Below are positions 1 to 12,800 of a stretch of 64,000 nt of DNA, in pieces. A program made the translations under genes and the position numbers. The DNA is taken from positions 55,066,918 through 55,130,917 of the forward strand of contig NC_134277.1 in the NCBI RefSeq assembly GCF_949628215.1, written 5' to 3'. Below the pieces are notes generated by a model. The model saw only the letters and a list, made by a program, of their open reading frames with translations. It ran no database searches and was not told the DNA's origin. The stretch's first letter is position 1. The number at the start of each line of letters is the position of its first letter. The stretch comes from Phalacrocorax aristotelis. Taxonomy: Eukaryota; Chordata; Aves; Suliformes; Phalacrocoracidae.

Positions 1-346
1 CTTAAACTGACTTTATACAGGCCAATAAAACTACACGGGTTAGTGTCTTAGATAGTGGTACCATTAGACACTGTATATTTAATTACTCAGCGACGTAAGC
101 TTCAAGCTTTAGCCACTGGTAATGGCATTGTCCCATGCACATGGAGTAATATAGTACGAGGCACAGTTAGACGCACCTTCCCTCTCTGTTAACGTGCTCC
201 CGCACGGTGGAATAGCAGAAAAGGAATTTTGTCCTCCAAAGATACTTCCATTGGCATCACCCCTCTGACAGTTGTTCTTGTCTGTGGTAGGCTTACAATA
301 CAAATGCAGCTTCAATAAAGAATAAAGGAAAGTAAACAAGGCTTAC

Positions 347-479
347 CTGGGCCAGCATGGGTACTGCAGAGCATGCTCTAATGCTCCTTCAGAAGCCAGA
401 GGAGGGACAGGTGACACTCTCCAGCAGCTCTCCCATCTCTGCTCAACAGCTCTGGAAATCTGTTGCAGCTTTCCTGTTC
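347..479 (-). other. candidate exon, minus strand, unidentified
   Basis: A 133-base segment is bounded on the minus strand by a pyrimidine-rich acceptor (TTTGTCTTCTCTCCTTTAG, ending at 480) and a strong donor (CCAG then GTAAGC, GT at 346-345). Only one of the three frames is open across it. That frame reads GTGKLQQISRAVEQRWESC and onward, and I do not recognise it. Its length is not a multiple of three. It could be an exon of a long non-coding RNA, a coding exon of an unknown gene, or chance, because splice-like pairs do occur in 64 kb. No partner exon could be assigned with confidence. Confidence 0.27.
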
Positions 480-3174
480 CTAAAGGAGAGAAGACAAACA
501 TTTGCCTAACCTCGGCTGATATTTTCATAATCCCCACCCATTCACGCCAAAAAGAAACCTGTTTTTCAAATACACACTGTCTACTCTGTGTCACAAGTGT
601 TTTCAAGAATAGACATGTTCAGAAAGTTTTGTACCATTCAGTTTTTTCTTAAAGTGATGCAGGAAGTTGGCAGATTGTAGGGTCAGCAAGACCTGTTGTG
701 AGCACTGCTGCCCTGTTGATGCCACAAGCCAACCTGTCTGCACAGAGTCGTACGTGAATGCAAAACACACTGGGCAATCCTGCCGGGTGAGGCAGACACA
801 GGCTGGGAAGTGGTCCCAACGACATCTAAAACCAGACTACCTTAACGTGGTCAGTCCACACCACCTTCTACAGGTATGAAGATCCATTTGTCTGTGAGAA
901 GGAAGCCTGCCCAGTTGTCAGCCAGTCATCCAAACTGGGGATGGTGGCGACTGCAGAGTTCATCAGAACCATAAAAATTCCTGGTGCCTTCACGACTCAT
1001 GGAAATGGCACAAAGCGCTCTCAAACATCAATCCCAAGAACAAACAAGACTTTTAAAATAAACAGGCAAGCTAACAAAAACAAACTCAGCACTTGAAAAC
1101 TAATGAAAATAACAACACAGCCAAAGCCTACAAAGCTGCTCTCATCAGACTTGAAAAAGATAAACAGCCTGACAAACAACAAATCCAATCTCACAAAGCT
1201 ACTCTCAGCAGCACAATATTCTCAAACATGCAACTGCTGCAGGGTGCACCATTTCAGCTGGGGGCAAGGACACTTTCAATAGGCCCACTACACCAGAGGT
1301 ACTGAGCAGACCAGCTAGCATGGATGTAACCCTGGACAAATCTCATATCCTCAGCCTGGCTGAACCTCTGACTTCTACTAAGTATTTTGGACAAGTAATT
1401 TGACTTCTCTGTCTCTACACTGTACCGCTTGTAAAATAAGAATTCTAGCAACCTGGCACATATATATTAAGGTATGCATACCACTTTACACTTTAATACT
1501 TTACACATTACTAGTCCCTATTAGTATTCCCTATGGCTATCTAAAGTCAGTCTTCACTGGTGATGAAACATCTCCTCTGCAAGCACATGTTACAGACTCA
1601 GAAAGCAACACTCATGAGGGCAAGGATGCCCTTGAGCAGCTCTTTGACCAGGAATCCTGAACAAAAGAGTCTCCATAATGTCTCCCTCCATGTGCATTGA
1701 AAGCTCGAAGTTCATACTGGATGGGCTCCATGAAATAGGCGGTCAAGTAGGTTAACTAAACCAGTACTGAGACTAGAAAAAACATGATCAAGGAAAAACC
1801 TAGGAATCCAATCAGGATCTCTGTAAGACCTTGTGAATGGGAGCTACTTATCATGTGTCAATACACATAAATAACACATGATTTCATTAAGTGTAATTTA
1901 CCCTTCCCCCTTTCTTCCTCTCAGTCTTCTAGACTTTTTGGCTTCCCACTTGTCAGCGAGGAAGTCCAAAACACAAACCACTGGTTTGTGCGTTTGCTAT
2001 CCCTCCTCATTCATGTTTAAGTATAGATGTACAAAACCAGAAATAATATAAGCACAACAGAGCTGCACTGAGCTCCATCAAACTCCTGGCATACAGCACT
2101 AACTAGTTTGCACTATTGCATGGCATTTTACCAGATCTAAACAAGTTTACCAGCACTAGTTGATATTAGTGCAAGATGCAGCAAGATGCCCAGCAGGCTC
2201 TGCATGGATGTCTTTAAATACAAAGTTGTGTTGCATGACGTTCATATAGCAAGCTCACCCTCACAATATGATGTTATTTTCCCTAGTGAAATCCCAGCCT
2301 CTTTAAGAGGAAAAATGTCTAATCTGGCCTGGATTAGCAATTTTTCTGTACTTGTCGTCCCTTTATTTTCAGAGCATTCAACGGACCATTGTACCAAAGA
2401 GGTGAAGCGAGAACAATCAACTTGAAGAGGCCAATAGAAATAGACCCGATTATTTTCCACAGCTTTTTCACCAAGGCAGGTGCCGTATCCCAATGTCTTT
2501 GCGACAGCCAGGATGATGCAGTTTATCGTTACACATGAACACAATTTATTGAACTTACAAAAAATCCTTTCATGATTATTTCCATCAGGACTCAGAAACT
2601 GGGTTTCAAAGACATTTCACCCTCCAGTATGGAATTGCTGGGTCAAATGGCATTCTCAGTTTTCTTTTTAAACTTTCCCCAAATACAAAATCCTTTGATT
2701 TTGTTTAGATTTCTGTTCTTTCCACCATTCTTATTTAATATTTCCCCCTTTTCCCAAAAAAGTACTAACAGTCATTTTACAAGCTCTTTCAAGCCCATTA
2801 AATATTTTTATTTTAGTAATATCAAACCAATGAATTTCATTCTTCTAATTTAATTTGAAAACAAATATTTTAATAAACTCAATTTCTATGTAAAAAAGCT
2901 TTCTGACTAGAAAGGAAAAAAAATCTTGTGATGAAAATGCTACAATGGCACATTTTGAACAAGTCCAGAAGAAAGGCTCCCCTAAAAAGTTTCAGGTCAA
3001 GATGAACTATTTCTATAAAATGTTCTTGTTTTGGCAGACCAACATTTTTAATTAGGAAAACGTCAAAAAAAGTTCAAATCAGCTTTACCTCTAATTCCTT
3101 TCCCTGCTCCTCCCTCAATCTCAAATTACTTTGAGGAGAGTCATGTCCTATTAAAAGACACGTCTGTCTTTCAG
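480..3174. other. non-coding stretch, nothing specific seen
   Basis: AT-rich unique sequence without recognisable exons, repeats or RNA genes. The short open frames here overlap each other on both strands and show no domain-like composition. Confidence 0.5.
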
Positions 3175-3233
3175 GAACAAATGTTGTCAGTTTCTGAGGG
3201 ACGCAATATGATGAATATCGTTGCCAAGCGGTG
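3175..3233 (+). other. candidate short exon, plus strand
   Basis: A 59-base segment follows an acceptor-like CGTCTGTCTTTCAG and precedes a consensus donor GTAAGT (GT at 3234-3235). One frame is open (EQMLSVSEGRNMMNIVAKR) and the other two are closed. I do not recognise the peptide. It could be a small exon of an unknown transcript or a chance pair of splice sites. Confidence 0.2.
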
Positions 3234-3553
3234 GTAAGTTGCTCCTCAGGTTTGAAGGTGAATGTTCTGCATTTGGTGGGAAACCACAGCACATTTATGT
3301 TCTTGTCTCCATGTAGTCTTTCACTTTCTGTAAAGATATATTATTTATAATAGTATGTATTATAAATTCTGGCCAGATTTTAGGTTTGGATACAGCAAAG
3401 CATGGCTTAGAATTAAGCACAGCTTCCACTGTTTTGCTGATAAAGACAGATTTGTGCTTGAAATTAAGTAAGCTGGACTCAGCCCGTCAGCAGAAGATTT
3501 TCTGTCAACTTTTCTGTAATAATTTTTTAAATTTTCCTTCCCCATCTCCTGTT

Positions 3554-3569
3554 AAAAAAAAAAAAAAAA
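3554..3569. repeat. poly(A) run, 16 A
   Basis: Uninterrupted run of 16 A. No retroposon body with a recognisable head was seen immediately upstream, so I treat it as low-complexity sequence. Confidence 0.9.
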
Positions 3570-6500
3570 TTCAAATAGCTCATCATCTTCTTCTTCAGAA
3601 ATATAAAGCCACAGATGCCTTCTGTACAAATAAAATCTAAAAGTTTGGTTGATGACCCGTGACACTGAAGTGAAACTATTCCTCTCAGAGCTGTTTCTAG
3701 AATACCAGGCAAAAAAGGAGAATATTTTTCAAAAGGACAGTCATTAATAAGGAGGTATTTGCACGTGTACGTATGTCTGCTTTTCTATGGGGGTGTACAG
3801 GAAGTGTACAAAATTAAAATAAAGTGCTGAAAGTATATTTTTCCAGCATTCTCTGTGAAGTTAGCCAGAAACATGACAAAGAACAAATCTGGATTGGGAA
3901 ACAACTAATACGTGTTCTCTTGCAACCCATGGCACAAAGAGCTCATTCTGAGCTCCTGCCATGTCTTTTCTGCCCCCTTTTTGTCCCATGGGAAGCTCCA
4001 AGTCAGAATGCGAAAGACAATTTGGGAAAGCAGCATATAAATGATAGGGCCTGCCCTGTCCTGTGACTGCAAGCTCCCTAGAGACATCTGGTTGGAAAGT
4101 TTCTGAAGAACTTTCTTTCCCCAGTGAAAAATGGGATTAAGTTGAAACTGATAGTCTTATGAGAATGAAGCTTTCATGAGCTGGGATTTTTTTAAATGTG
4201 AGTTTTTAAAAATTGTTTTGGAACAAGCACATTTAGAAAGACACCCCAGTGTTTTCACATCCCATTTCCTCACTCTGCTACTGTTTTACACTGGCAAACA
4301 TTGCTCAGCAACTACAAAAAGTGGGTAAAAGCCCCCTTTTTTTTCTCTTGATTATGTTCAAATCTTTGTCAATAACAAAAGTGTGTGGACATTGGCATAG
4401 AAAACAGTAAGCTGGTGTCTAGAAAATAGTACTGTGACTTTAGGCAACATTTTCAAAACTGCTGTAATCTAAGAAATCTACATGGCCATAATTTTCTACT
4501 TTTCCGTGCCTGCATACAGATTAATACCACTGTCTATGCAAAGTTTGTTTGTTGTTATCATTCACCAAGTGCCCTTTATAGAAGGAGATAGAAAATGACA
4601 TATTTTGTAAACATAATTCAGACCATAAACCTTTTGGATCCTATAGAAGGATTAGAAAGACACTCTATTAGAAAGTGCAGAATGACAATCTTCTTCCAAA
4701 TCAAATCCATCTTTCTTGCAGAAAGGAGTAAAATTTCTACTACCACTTATGTGATCTAATTTTATCCTTGCTACGCGTCTGTTCATTAATTTAAGGAGAG
4801 GATGCCACAGGAATGGGTGCCACAGTCAAAATGCTTCCTGTAACAACAAATATTTTGGGGTCACTGTCTTTTCTTTAATATTTCAGCATTTGTGACATCC
4901 TCCCTAACATTCCTTGGGCCTATATCTTTTTGGTACTGAAGATAGCTGACACACAGCATCTTTGAAATATTCCAGTTCTACTTAGAAGATTGCTGCAATG
5001 AAATACACTGAGAAAGCAGGGCAACAGCATTTGGACACAAATGTTTGTGAAAAGACATGAAAAATACTTGATTAATTGAACAGACGTGCAGATTTCCACC
5101 AGCAGAGGTCATTTTCACTCTAGAATGAGTTAAGGAGCTCATAAAAAGCTCTGTCTTTTTATCTAAGGGCATATCTTAGAAACAGTCCCAATGCCGAGGG
5201 TATTCTTCATCAAAGAAAGTAATCTGGGGTGGGATATAAAGAATGTTAAAAAGCTTAAGCAAATGTATTTAATTTGATCAAACAAATTCAGTCTGTGCTG
5301 TGAAATATGAACAAAACCCCTGCTTTCACTTTTCTTATGCATATGGGACTGGTCAGTTTAAGGAACGCTGATGGCCTAAATATTTTTCCTGAGCAATTAT
5401 TTTTGTCTGGGAAAAAGTTGCCTATGCAACACTAAAACTCCATATATATCTCAGTAAAAATGCAGTGGGCAAATGGGAGCCATCTGTTTTCTCCCTTTTC
5501 CTCCTCGTGTCTACCAGCATCGTCTGCTATTCCCTTCCCAGAAGGCGAAATCCCACCCCCACATACACTGCCTCAGTGGCATGGCTGTCGTTGAGGGGCA
5601 TCTCTGATAAACAGTGTTCACAAGGACATACACATGCATACCATTCACCTGAAAAATCAAACTATGAAGTAATACATACTGACATTTGAGTTTTAGGAAG
5701 GGTGTGCATTTTAGATTTTTAGCTTTAGCAAAGGTAAGAGTTGTTACTTAGAAAAGGAACCTGGAATTAAAAAAAAAGTTTAAAATGAAGAAATACCTGT
5801 TAGGCACAGCTATGTCAGGAACCTGAGAAAACATTAAACCATTGTACTGTAACTAATTAAAAAATAGAAACAAAGGGAAATGGGAAATTTGATAAAATGT
5901 GCAATTATCCAAAATGAACATTGAGAGTAACACAGTGATTCACACATGAGCAGACATGTGTAAGAGGAGAGCTGATAGTAACTGTCGTACAATCATATGG
6001 GAAAACACACCTATGCTGGATTGATTTTTCGGGTTGTCTTGGCATCTTACAGGTGACAAGATGCTTGGAATAACATTTACCTCTAATGTTGTCTCACCGC
6101 CATTAAAACACCTGCTTTCACTGGCCAAGCACCTCTCTACTATTTAATTTTTTACTTTACTGAAATTACAAGTTTCCACTATGGAGATATCGTGCTATCT
6201 GCTGAAGAAACACAGTACAAAACCAGTATTGTTTAACATTCCCACAGAGCTTACCCGTAACCTCACACGAGTTTTTCCCCACTCTGACATGGGTGAGGAT
6301 TTCACTGCACTAGTGACTGTGCATGCTATAAGCACATACTGTCTTCTAAATGCATATAAATAATTTTTTAAATAATTGCAATACAAGGAACATAATTTTA
6401 TAGTTCATCTGGATTTCTAGAACATTTTTCTAGCAAAGCACGTTAATTTCTTGAAGTGACAGATCAAATGTCCCTGTCTTTCGTACTCAGCATTTTGGTG

Positions 6501-9500
6501 AACTTTCTACCCGAAAGCCTTCAGTGGGACTAGATGATGCATGTGAAACTGCAGAGATGTTGCTATTTTGTCTGTCTAGTGTTTTGAGAAGGTGAATATA
6601 CATCAACTTGTTATAAAGCAGTCCCAGGATAGACAGTCAGTTCCAGACTAGACTGTGGACAGGCTGGCGTCTTGCACAGTAACACACTTAGCAAAGACGG
6701 GCTTGAGTTTGATCCAAAGCACCCGAAAGGCAAATGGGAAAACTTTTGAACCAGGCCCAGGGGCAAAGATAGTGAAGGATGGGTTTTGTTTATAAATGGC
6801 ATGAAGATTGTTATTGGGGGCAACAGGAAAGAGGGCGGAAAGAGTGTGAAATATCCCTTCTAAGTTTGAAAATACTGCTCGGCAATCACTATACAGGAAT
6901 TAATGCTCGGCAAAGCAATAATATCCCTATTTCTCCTTGTTTTACACCAAGGACTGAAAGGGGAGTTGAAGGAGATTAATCACTTTGCCTGCTAATCAAT
7001 GCAAAGACATATTTTTCTGCTCCTCCATCTCATAATTTTTATTTCATCTAGTTTGGGTTTTTTTAGGGTTGCCAGATGTCCCAGTTTCACTGGGACAATC
7101 CTGGTTTTTGAAGGTACATCCCATCTGCTCTTGAAAATATTTCTGTTCACTGCTCTCTTGTTGATTGTGTACTTTTAGAGTGGCCAGCAAGCAAAGAACT
7201 ACAGGAGAGAGGCTGATAAATTATTAACAGACTATAAAAAGCTGCCCATATTTCCCAAATGCTGAATATTAATTCTGTAGGGAGACTTTTTCCACAAAAT
7301 GTAAATGGTCGCTGTGGCACACAAGAAATTATGATTACAAGGCCCACCACCACTCAGAGATCACCCCTTCATGTGCGTACATTTCAAACTGGAAGCGGTA
7401 CTTCTGCCCTTCCTAGGCTGCCTGAGCTCCCATCACAGAGGAAGCCTTGGACTTTTTGATTGTACAGCCAAGAAAATAGATCCTCTACAGCATGAGGGAG
7501 GACATTGCAGGAAAACCTCAGACCAAGAGCTGGGGTTGGATGCAGCAGCAGTGCAAGTGACTGTTGAGAGGACTACACTGCCTCCTTGACCCAGCAAAGA
7601 CTCCCAAGGAAGTACCAACGGACGCAGGCTACAACTCCATTAGCCCAAAGTATCTACAGAAAGGGGAAGCTCTCTCCTACACTTTCAGTTCCAGATTTAT
7701 TTCACAGCTGCTAGCTCCCATGAATATATCACAACTATAATTAATGTATCACAATATTATTCCTAAAGCTCCAGCTACTGGAGTCATGTGAATCTAAGAA
7801 TCAAAGATGCTCATTAAAAGCAGGAAGTGAATTTGAGGTCCTCATTATAAAAAAAGCTTGCAAAATCAGCTGTGAAAGGACAAATGAAAAGCATGCCAAG
7901 TCAGTAATTTTCCATTCCTTTTCATGGTGTTCTTCCGAGGCTTGACTCGTAGTTTCTGAATGCTTGGAGAGAACAGGAAAAAGATCAAGAAAAAGAGAAA
8001 ATGATGATCCCTCAAATGGGAGGTCATCTTCCTTTGTTCTGGTGTCACATTTGCAAACAAATCCCATCACAATCTCTCCTGTGCATTCCCTTGAACTTTA
8101 CACACTCATTTTGTTCCAGCAAATCTCTCCTTAAAGATTGCCTTTGTCACAAAAACTGCAAAGGACTTGACAACACCTACACTGCATGTTGTGCTGAAAG
8201 TAGAGGCGTAAAACTTCCAAAAGTTAAGAAGCATAGCTGCTTGACTTTTCTCCCCCAAAGTGTGGGGAATTAGAAGGGAAAAAAAGATCTATAGTTTTCA
8301 CTCATCCGTCAATACGAATATTTGAAATCTTTAAGAATTTGAAGTAAATATATGTCAGCTAGTACGTATAAAGTACTGTTAGTATATTTATAATATAAAT
8401 CACTACCAACCTTTTCTGGTGAATAACAGCATACAGGAGTATCAGGTTTCTGATGGGAGAGAATATTTATCCAGTTACAGAGTTCAAAAGCAGGGAGAGT
8501 GGTATACCAAAAATAAAATCCACCAATCTTGCTTACATGAAAACTAAAAGGAAGATTATGTCCACAAAGCTCAGGGATTCATTTGTCTAAATGACTGACT
8601 GAAGGGAGCCAGACTCACTAGCTCAGGCACAGAAATTTGCACTCCAGGCAGCTGCAGTGCGATGGGATGCATCCCACTCCTAATGCTTTCATACAGATAG
8701 AGAAACACCTGTTTTTAAAGAGCCTGGAAAGCCACCATAGCTGCCCAATGCTTACTGAATGTAACAAACCCAGATATTAAGCACTAGCAACATACTTACC
8801 TTACACCAGAATCATAAGGGACAAATACTGTCTAGAACCAATAACTTCACATAAATACTTATTTGGTACAGAAACCACTTTGAAGGACTGACGTACAGCA
8901 ATGAGAGTATGATTCTCTCATTTTCTTCTGGGATAAAAAATTTAGTGGGAGAACGAGTTTATTTTTCTCCTCTGCATTTCTAATTGATGGGAGGAAACTC
9001 TAGAAACACTCATCTTGCCTTTCCAGCTCTGCCTGCAACAGTCAGCTATCTCACTGGCCAACACCGACCTTCTGCTTCCTCCTCCTCAGGACAAATATCT
9101 TGCCTCCAACCACAAGCTCACTGGAGCAGACAATGTCTTTTTTCTTGTATTGCAAGGTCCAACTTAAAAGCATGTGCTTCGATAACTGTCTCCATCCTGC
9201 TGCAAGGCTCTTCTAAGCACAGCCCATGACACCTCCACATCTCCTATGGCACTGTAGCGGCCTGTCCTGGCCAAGTCTGAGCTTGTTCACAGCTAGGTGT
9301 GACCCACACATCTTCCTCTGGGAGGGGTATGTGGAAGAAACCTCCCATCTTGTGCTAAATGAGGTACCTGTTACAGCGTCGCTGCATCAATGTGGGGTCC
9401 TTGCAGGACGCTGTGCTTTCAGGGAGCACAGAACAGGCTGTTTGCAAGCCCTCCGATCACAAACCACTGAACTTAGACTAAAAAAATGAAGCACATTGCT

Positions 9501-9795
9501 TGGCAAACACAAGTGCCATCAGTTTCTGACATGTGAACTCAAACTCTGCAGCTGTCTACAACCTGCCTCAACTTGCTCTGTCCACTCTGACGGCATAGCT
9601 AGGACACAGGTTTAACTGGTAGCAGACAGTAGGGAAAGTAACGACTGGTACAGTTATGAAAGAAGGTTTTGAGATCATAATTTCCTAATACTATGGCAGA
9701 CATTTCATACTGGCATGATTTTTAAAACTAAAACCCCACCTGTAAAATTAACATTTTTGCATGCAAGGTGCTATTTGCAGAGGTGGAAAAATACT
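3570..9795. other. non-coding stretch, nothing specific seen
   Basis: AT-rich unique sequence. Splice-like dinucleotides are present but I found no acceptor/donor pair as good as those reported elsewhere. There is no recognisable transposon. Confidence 0.5.
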
Positions 9796-9839
9796 CCTCA
9801 AAGGTCACAAGATAGAGCTATACCTCAAAGGTCACAAGA
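9796..9839 (+). repeat. 17-bp direct repeat with AAAGGTCA half-sites
   Basis: The 17-mer CCTCAAAGGTCACAAGA occurs at 9796-9812 and again, identical, at 9823-9839, a period of 27 bases. Each copy contains AAAGGTCA (9800-9807 and 9827-9834), which matches the monomeric nuclear-receptor element known for NR4A factors and, loosely, ERR/HNF4 half-sites. The duplication is seen directly. A regulatory role is inference. Confidence 0.6.
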
Positions 9840-12800
9840 CAGGTAATTACTCCTTAGTGTCTTAATTTACCAAGTCTGTGGATTCAGCTGACCACAGTAC
9901 TTGCTTGTATTGTGTGTATAATATTAGACCTATATCATCTGCAATATATGGAAGCTATAAATTTTATTGCCAAATGCCTGTAGAGGAGTCAAAACATCTC
10001 TACCACTTACTAGCAAGCATCTCAATAATTCATATAGCAATGCCAGCAATAGCAGTGCCATCGTTTACACAAAAGATTTACAGAAACTCTTTCTGGCTGC
10101 TACATTCTATGTTTTCAGTAAGGATGCCAGTCGTTTTTCATTTGACATTTGTTCTATCCAAGTCAAAAAGTTGTAAAATTAAAATTTAAAGCTGCACAGA
10201 TACATTTCTAGGTGCATGGAGTAGAGTAGCACAAACAAAGCCTCTTGTCATTTTTCACTTGTCTCCACAAGGTGATTTTGTTACTTTCATCAAAGGCAGG
10301 AAAGGCACTTTCACTCTATAAACAATCTCAAGTGTCACCCTTAAGTAGCTAAATTCTCCACAAAGAAAAAACCTACACCTGGTGTTTCCATAAAGCTACT
10401 CTGTTTTTGGGGTCCTTCAGACCTTTCTTCTCCTGTTGGGTGAGATATAAATTTTTGTCCCAATATGTACCTGGTGAAGAACAATGAGCAAGTATGGATA
10501 AATCTTATAGGCCAGTTATACTGAATCTGTCACTTCCAGGATACATCTGATTCATGCAGTGTTTACCACAAAGACTGTCTGCATACATGCAACATATCTG
10601 ATGATCCCCAAGTAATGTCCACTTAACAGACAGTGCATGTGCAAGTATTTCTGTCCAGGAAAGGTGCTAAGCTCACCCTCATAAAAAAAATGCAGTTCCC
10701 ACAGTTTGATTAATTTCCTCTGTGTCCCACATCACTTCAGCACTTCACTGCATGGTTAGACATGGAATTTAAATACCAAAGTAAATGGATTTTTTGTATC
10801 AGAACTACTATCATCACTTAGTCCAACCTGGATACACAGAGATCAAGCAAAGTGTGAACACTCATTAGTACCAGACACCAAAGAGGTTAAACGCAATAGA
10901 CCTCTAAACTACAAGCAAGTGTTTAAAAAAATCCAGTGCAGCCCTAGAGTATTGGGTGTTCCATAAGTGGGTTAAAAAAAGCAATCGACAAAGATCCAAA
11001 GACAATTCTGCCTCTAGGATGAATTAATTTGGAGAAGGGAAAAACAAAGCTGTTAAATAAGAAATGACACAAACTTTTATTTGAACTTGAAACAAGTCAG
11101 ATCACAGACCTTTGGGGAAGTGTAAAAGATTGTATTTGATTGTTTTCTGTTTCTTACCCTTATTTTTTCTAATTGCAATCAAGACAGGAAGGGCTAGCGC
11201 TGAAATACAAAAGAAGAAAATATTATTAAAAGTGTTCTCACTGTGACAGGCTAAAACATCAAAAACATTGTGAAATGCCTTTATTAAATATGTAAAGCTA
11301 TTGTAAATACACATTTAAGTGCTTTATTGGGCTTGAAATGCAGTCTTTTATTTCTCAGACAAGATGAAAGAAAATAAAGAAAGCGAAAGAGGAGTTGTTT
11401 TAAGTCCTACATTGGGCATCTGGTACTACAGAAGCCATACAGCAAGGGGGTTTGGCAGACCCAGGCACCAGGCCTGGCTGCTGGTTGTCCCACATGCAGC
11501 AACCCAGCAGTGCAGAGTAAAGAGATATAAGGTCACCATCACACCAGCTTGGAGCTCCTGCTTTCCACACCCAAATAATTCAACAGGCCAGGAGGCAGGG
11601 AAAAAGGGAAAGTAGGCATTGCAGCGCTTGACTGTGTGCATTCCCTTCCTTGCTATCTAAAAAATGCTAATGATGGTCATGTCACTGGCCTCACAGAAGT
11701 TTCACCCTCTGGGAAGTGCAGGAGCCCACTTAAAATGGTTTCCCAAGTTGCCTACCTTGGGTCAGCCTTTGCCCTTTGTCTCTCATGTTCTCACATGGCC
11801 CCACGTGGCATGGAGAGTCTTCTGACACTGCTCAACTCCTGCCATTTGTTCCTGCTATGGGAACAAATCACACATGCCCCTTTAGTCTTTTGCAAAACAG
11901 CCTCAGCTGGCAGCCTGAGGTCCCCAGATGTTTTCTGGGAAGATGCTTATCTAGATCCATGGAGTTGATTACCCACTTGGTTATCCAGTACACCCTTATT
12001 CAGCTAGGGTAATGTAATACAGGGAAATTTTGTGTCTCAGCAGAATGATACTATATTTTGTCTCACAGATAAGATTACATATGGAATTTCCAAAATTGTT
12101 ATAGATCAGTATTTTAAGTGATTGCACAGCAGCTCCAAGTCTGCTATGTGCCACCCTAACAGACAGAATAGTTCCTAGTCCTAAACACAGAACAAATCTC
12201 CTGTGTTCAAAAAGCCTGGAAAGGCAGCAAAGTCTTAAAGCCTGCAAGCACAGGTAGACCCATTGGCACCTATTTGCTTCAGAAATTGGACAAGAAATCT
12301 TTATCCAAAGTTAACCTACCAACTTGAAGGGTATGGAGATTATATATCACCCTTGGCCAGTTGCACTTATTTCTGCAATAGTTTTAATACACATCACCTC
12401 CATTAAAACAGTTTCTGAGCACCCCACACCTCTAATGGTTTTATCTTTATGAACTGTATTTTTCTTAGGTGGGTGGACAACAAAGTCTCAAAGAAGATAA
12501 ATTACCTGCTTCAGACCACCTGGGAAGTCTGGAGCAGGGCAAGACTACACATCATCCTTCACAGAACCATCATCTTCCCTTCCTCTCTAAAGAATAGAGA
12601 ATCTGATTTCAGAGGATCAGAAATAAAAACAAGAGCAAATTGCCCATAGCTGATCTTCCCAAATGTGAATAGTTGCATGAGAAGTTTTGCATAACATGTT
12701 CCCGTTCTGGCAGGATACTGCACACCTTCAGCTTCTTTCCACTTCAGGTTCAGCATACTTAGCATTGCTGAAAATCTGGGACATTTCTGTCTACAAATTA

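Noticed and set aside
10780..10915. Possible CR1 fragment around TAGTCCAACCT
   Set aside because: Only one short word matches and the flanks do not follow CR1.
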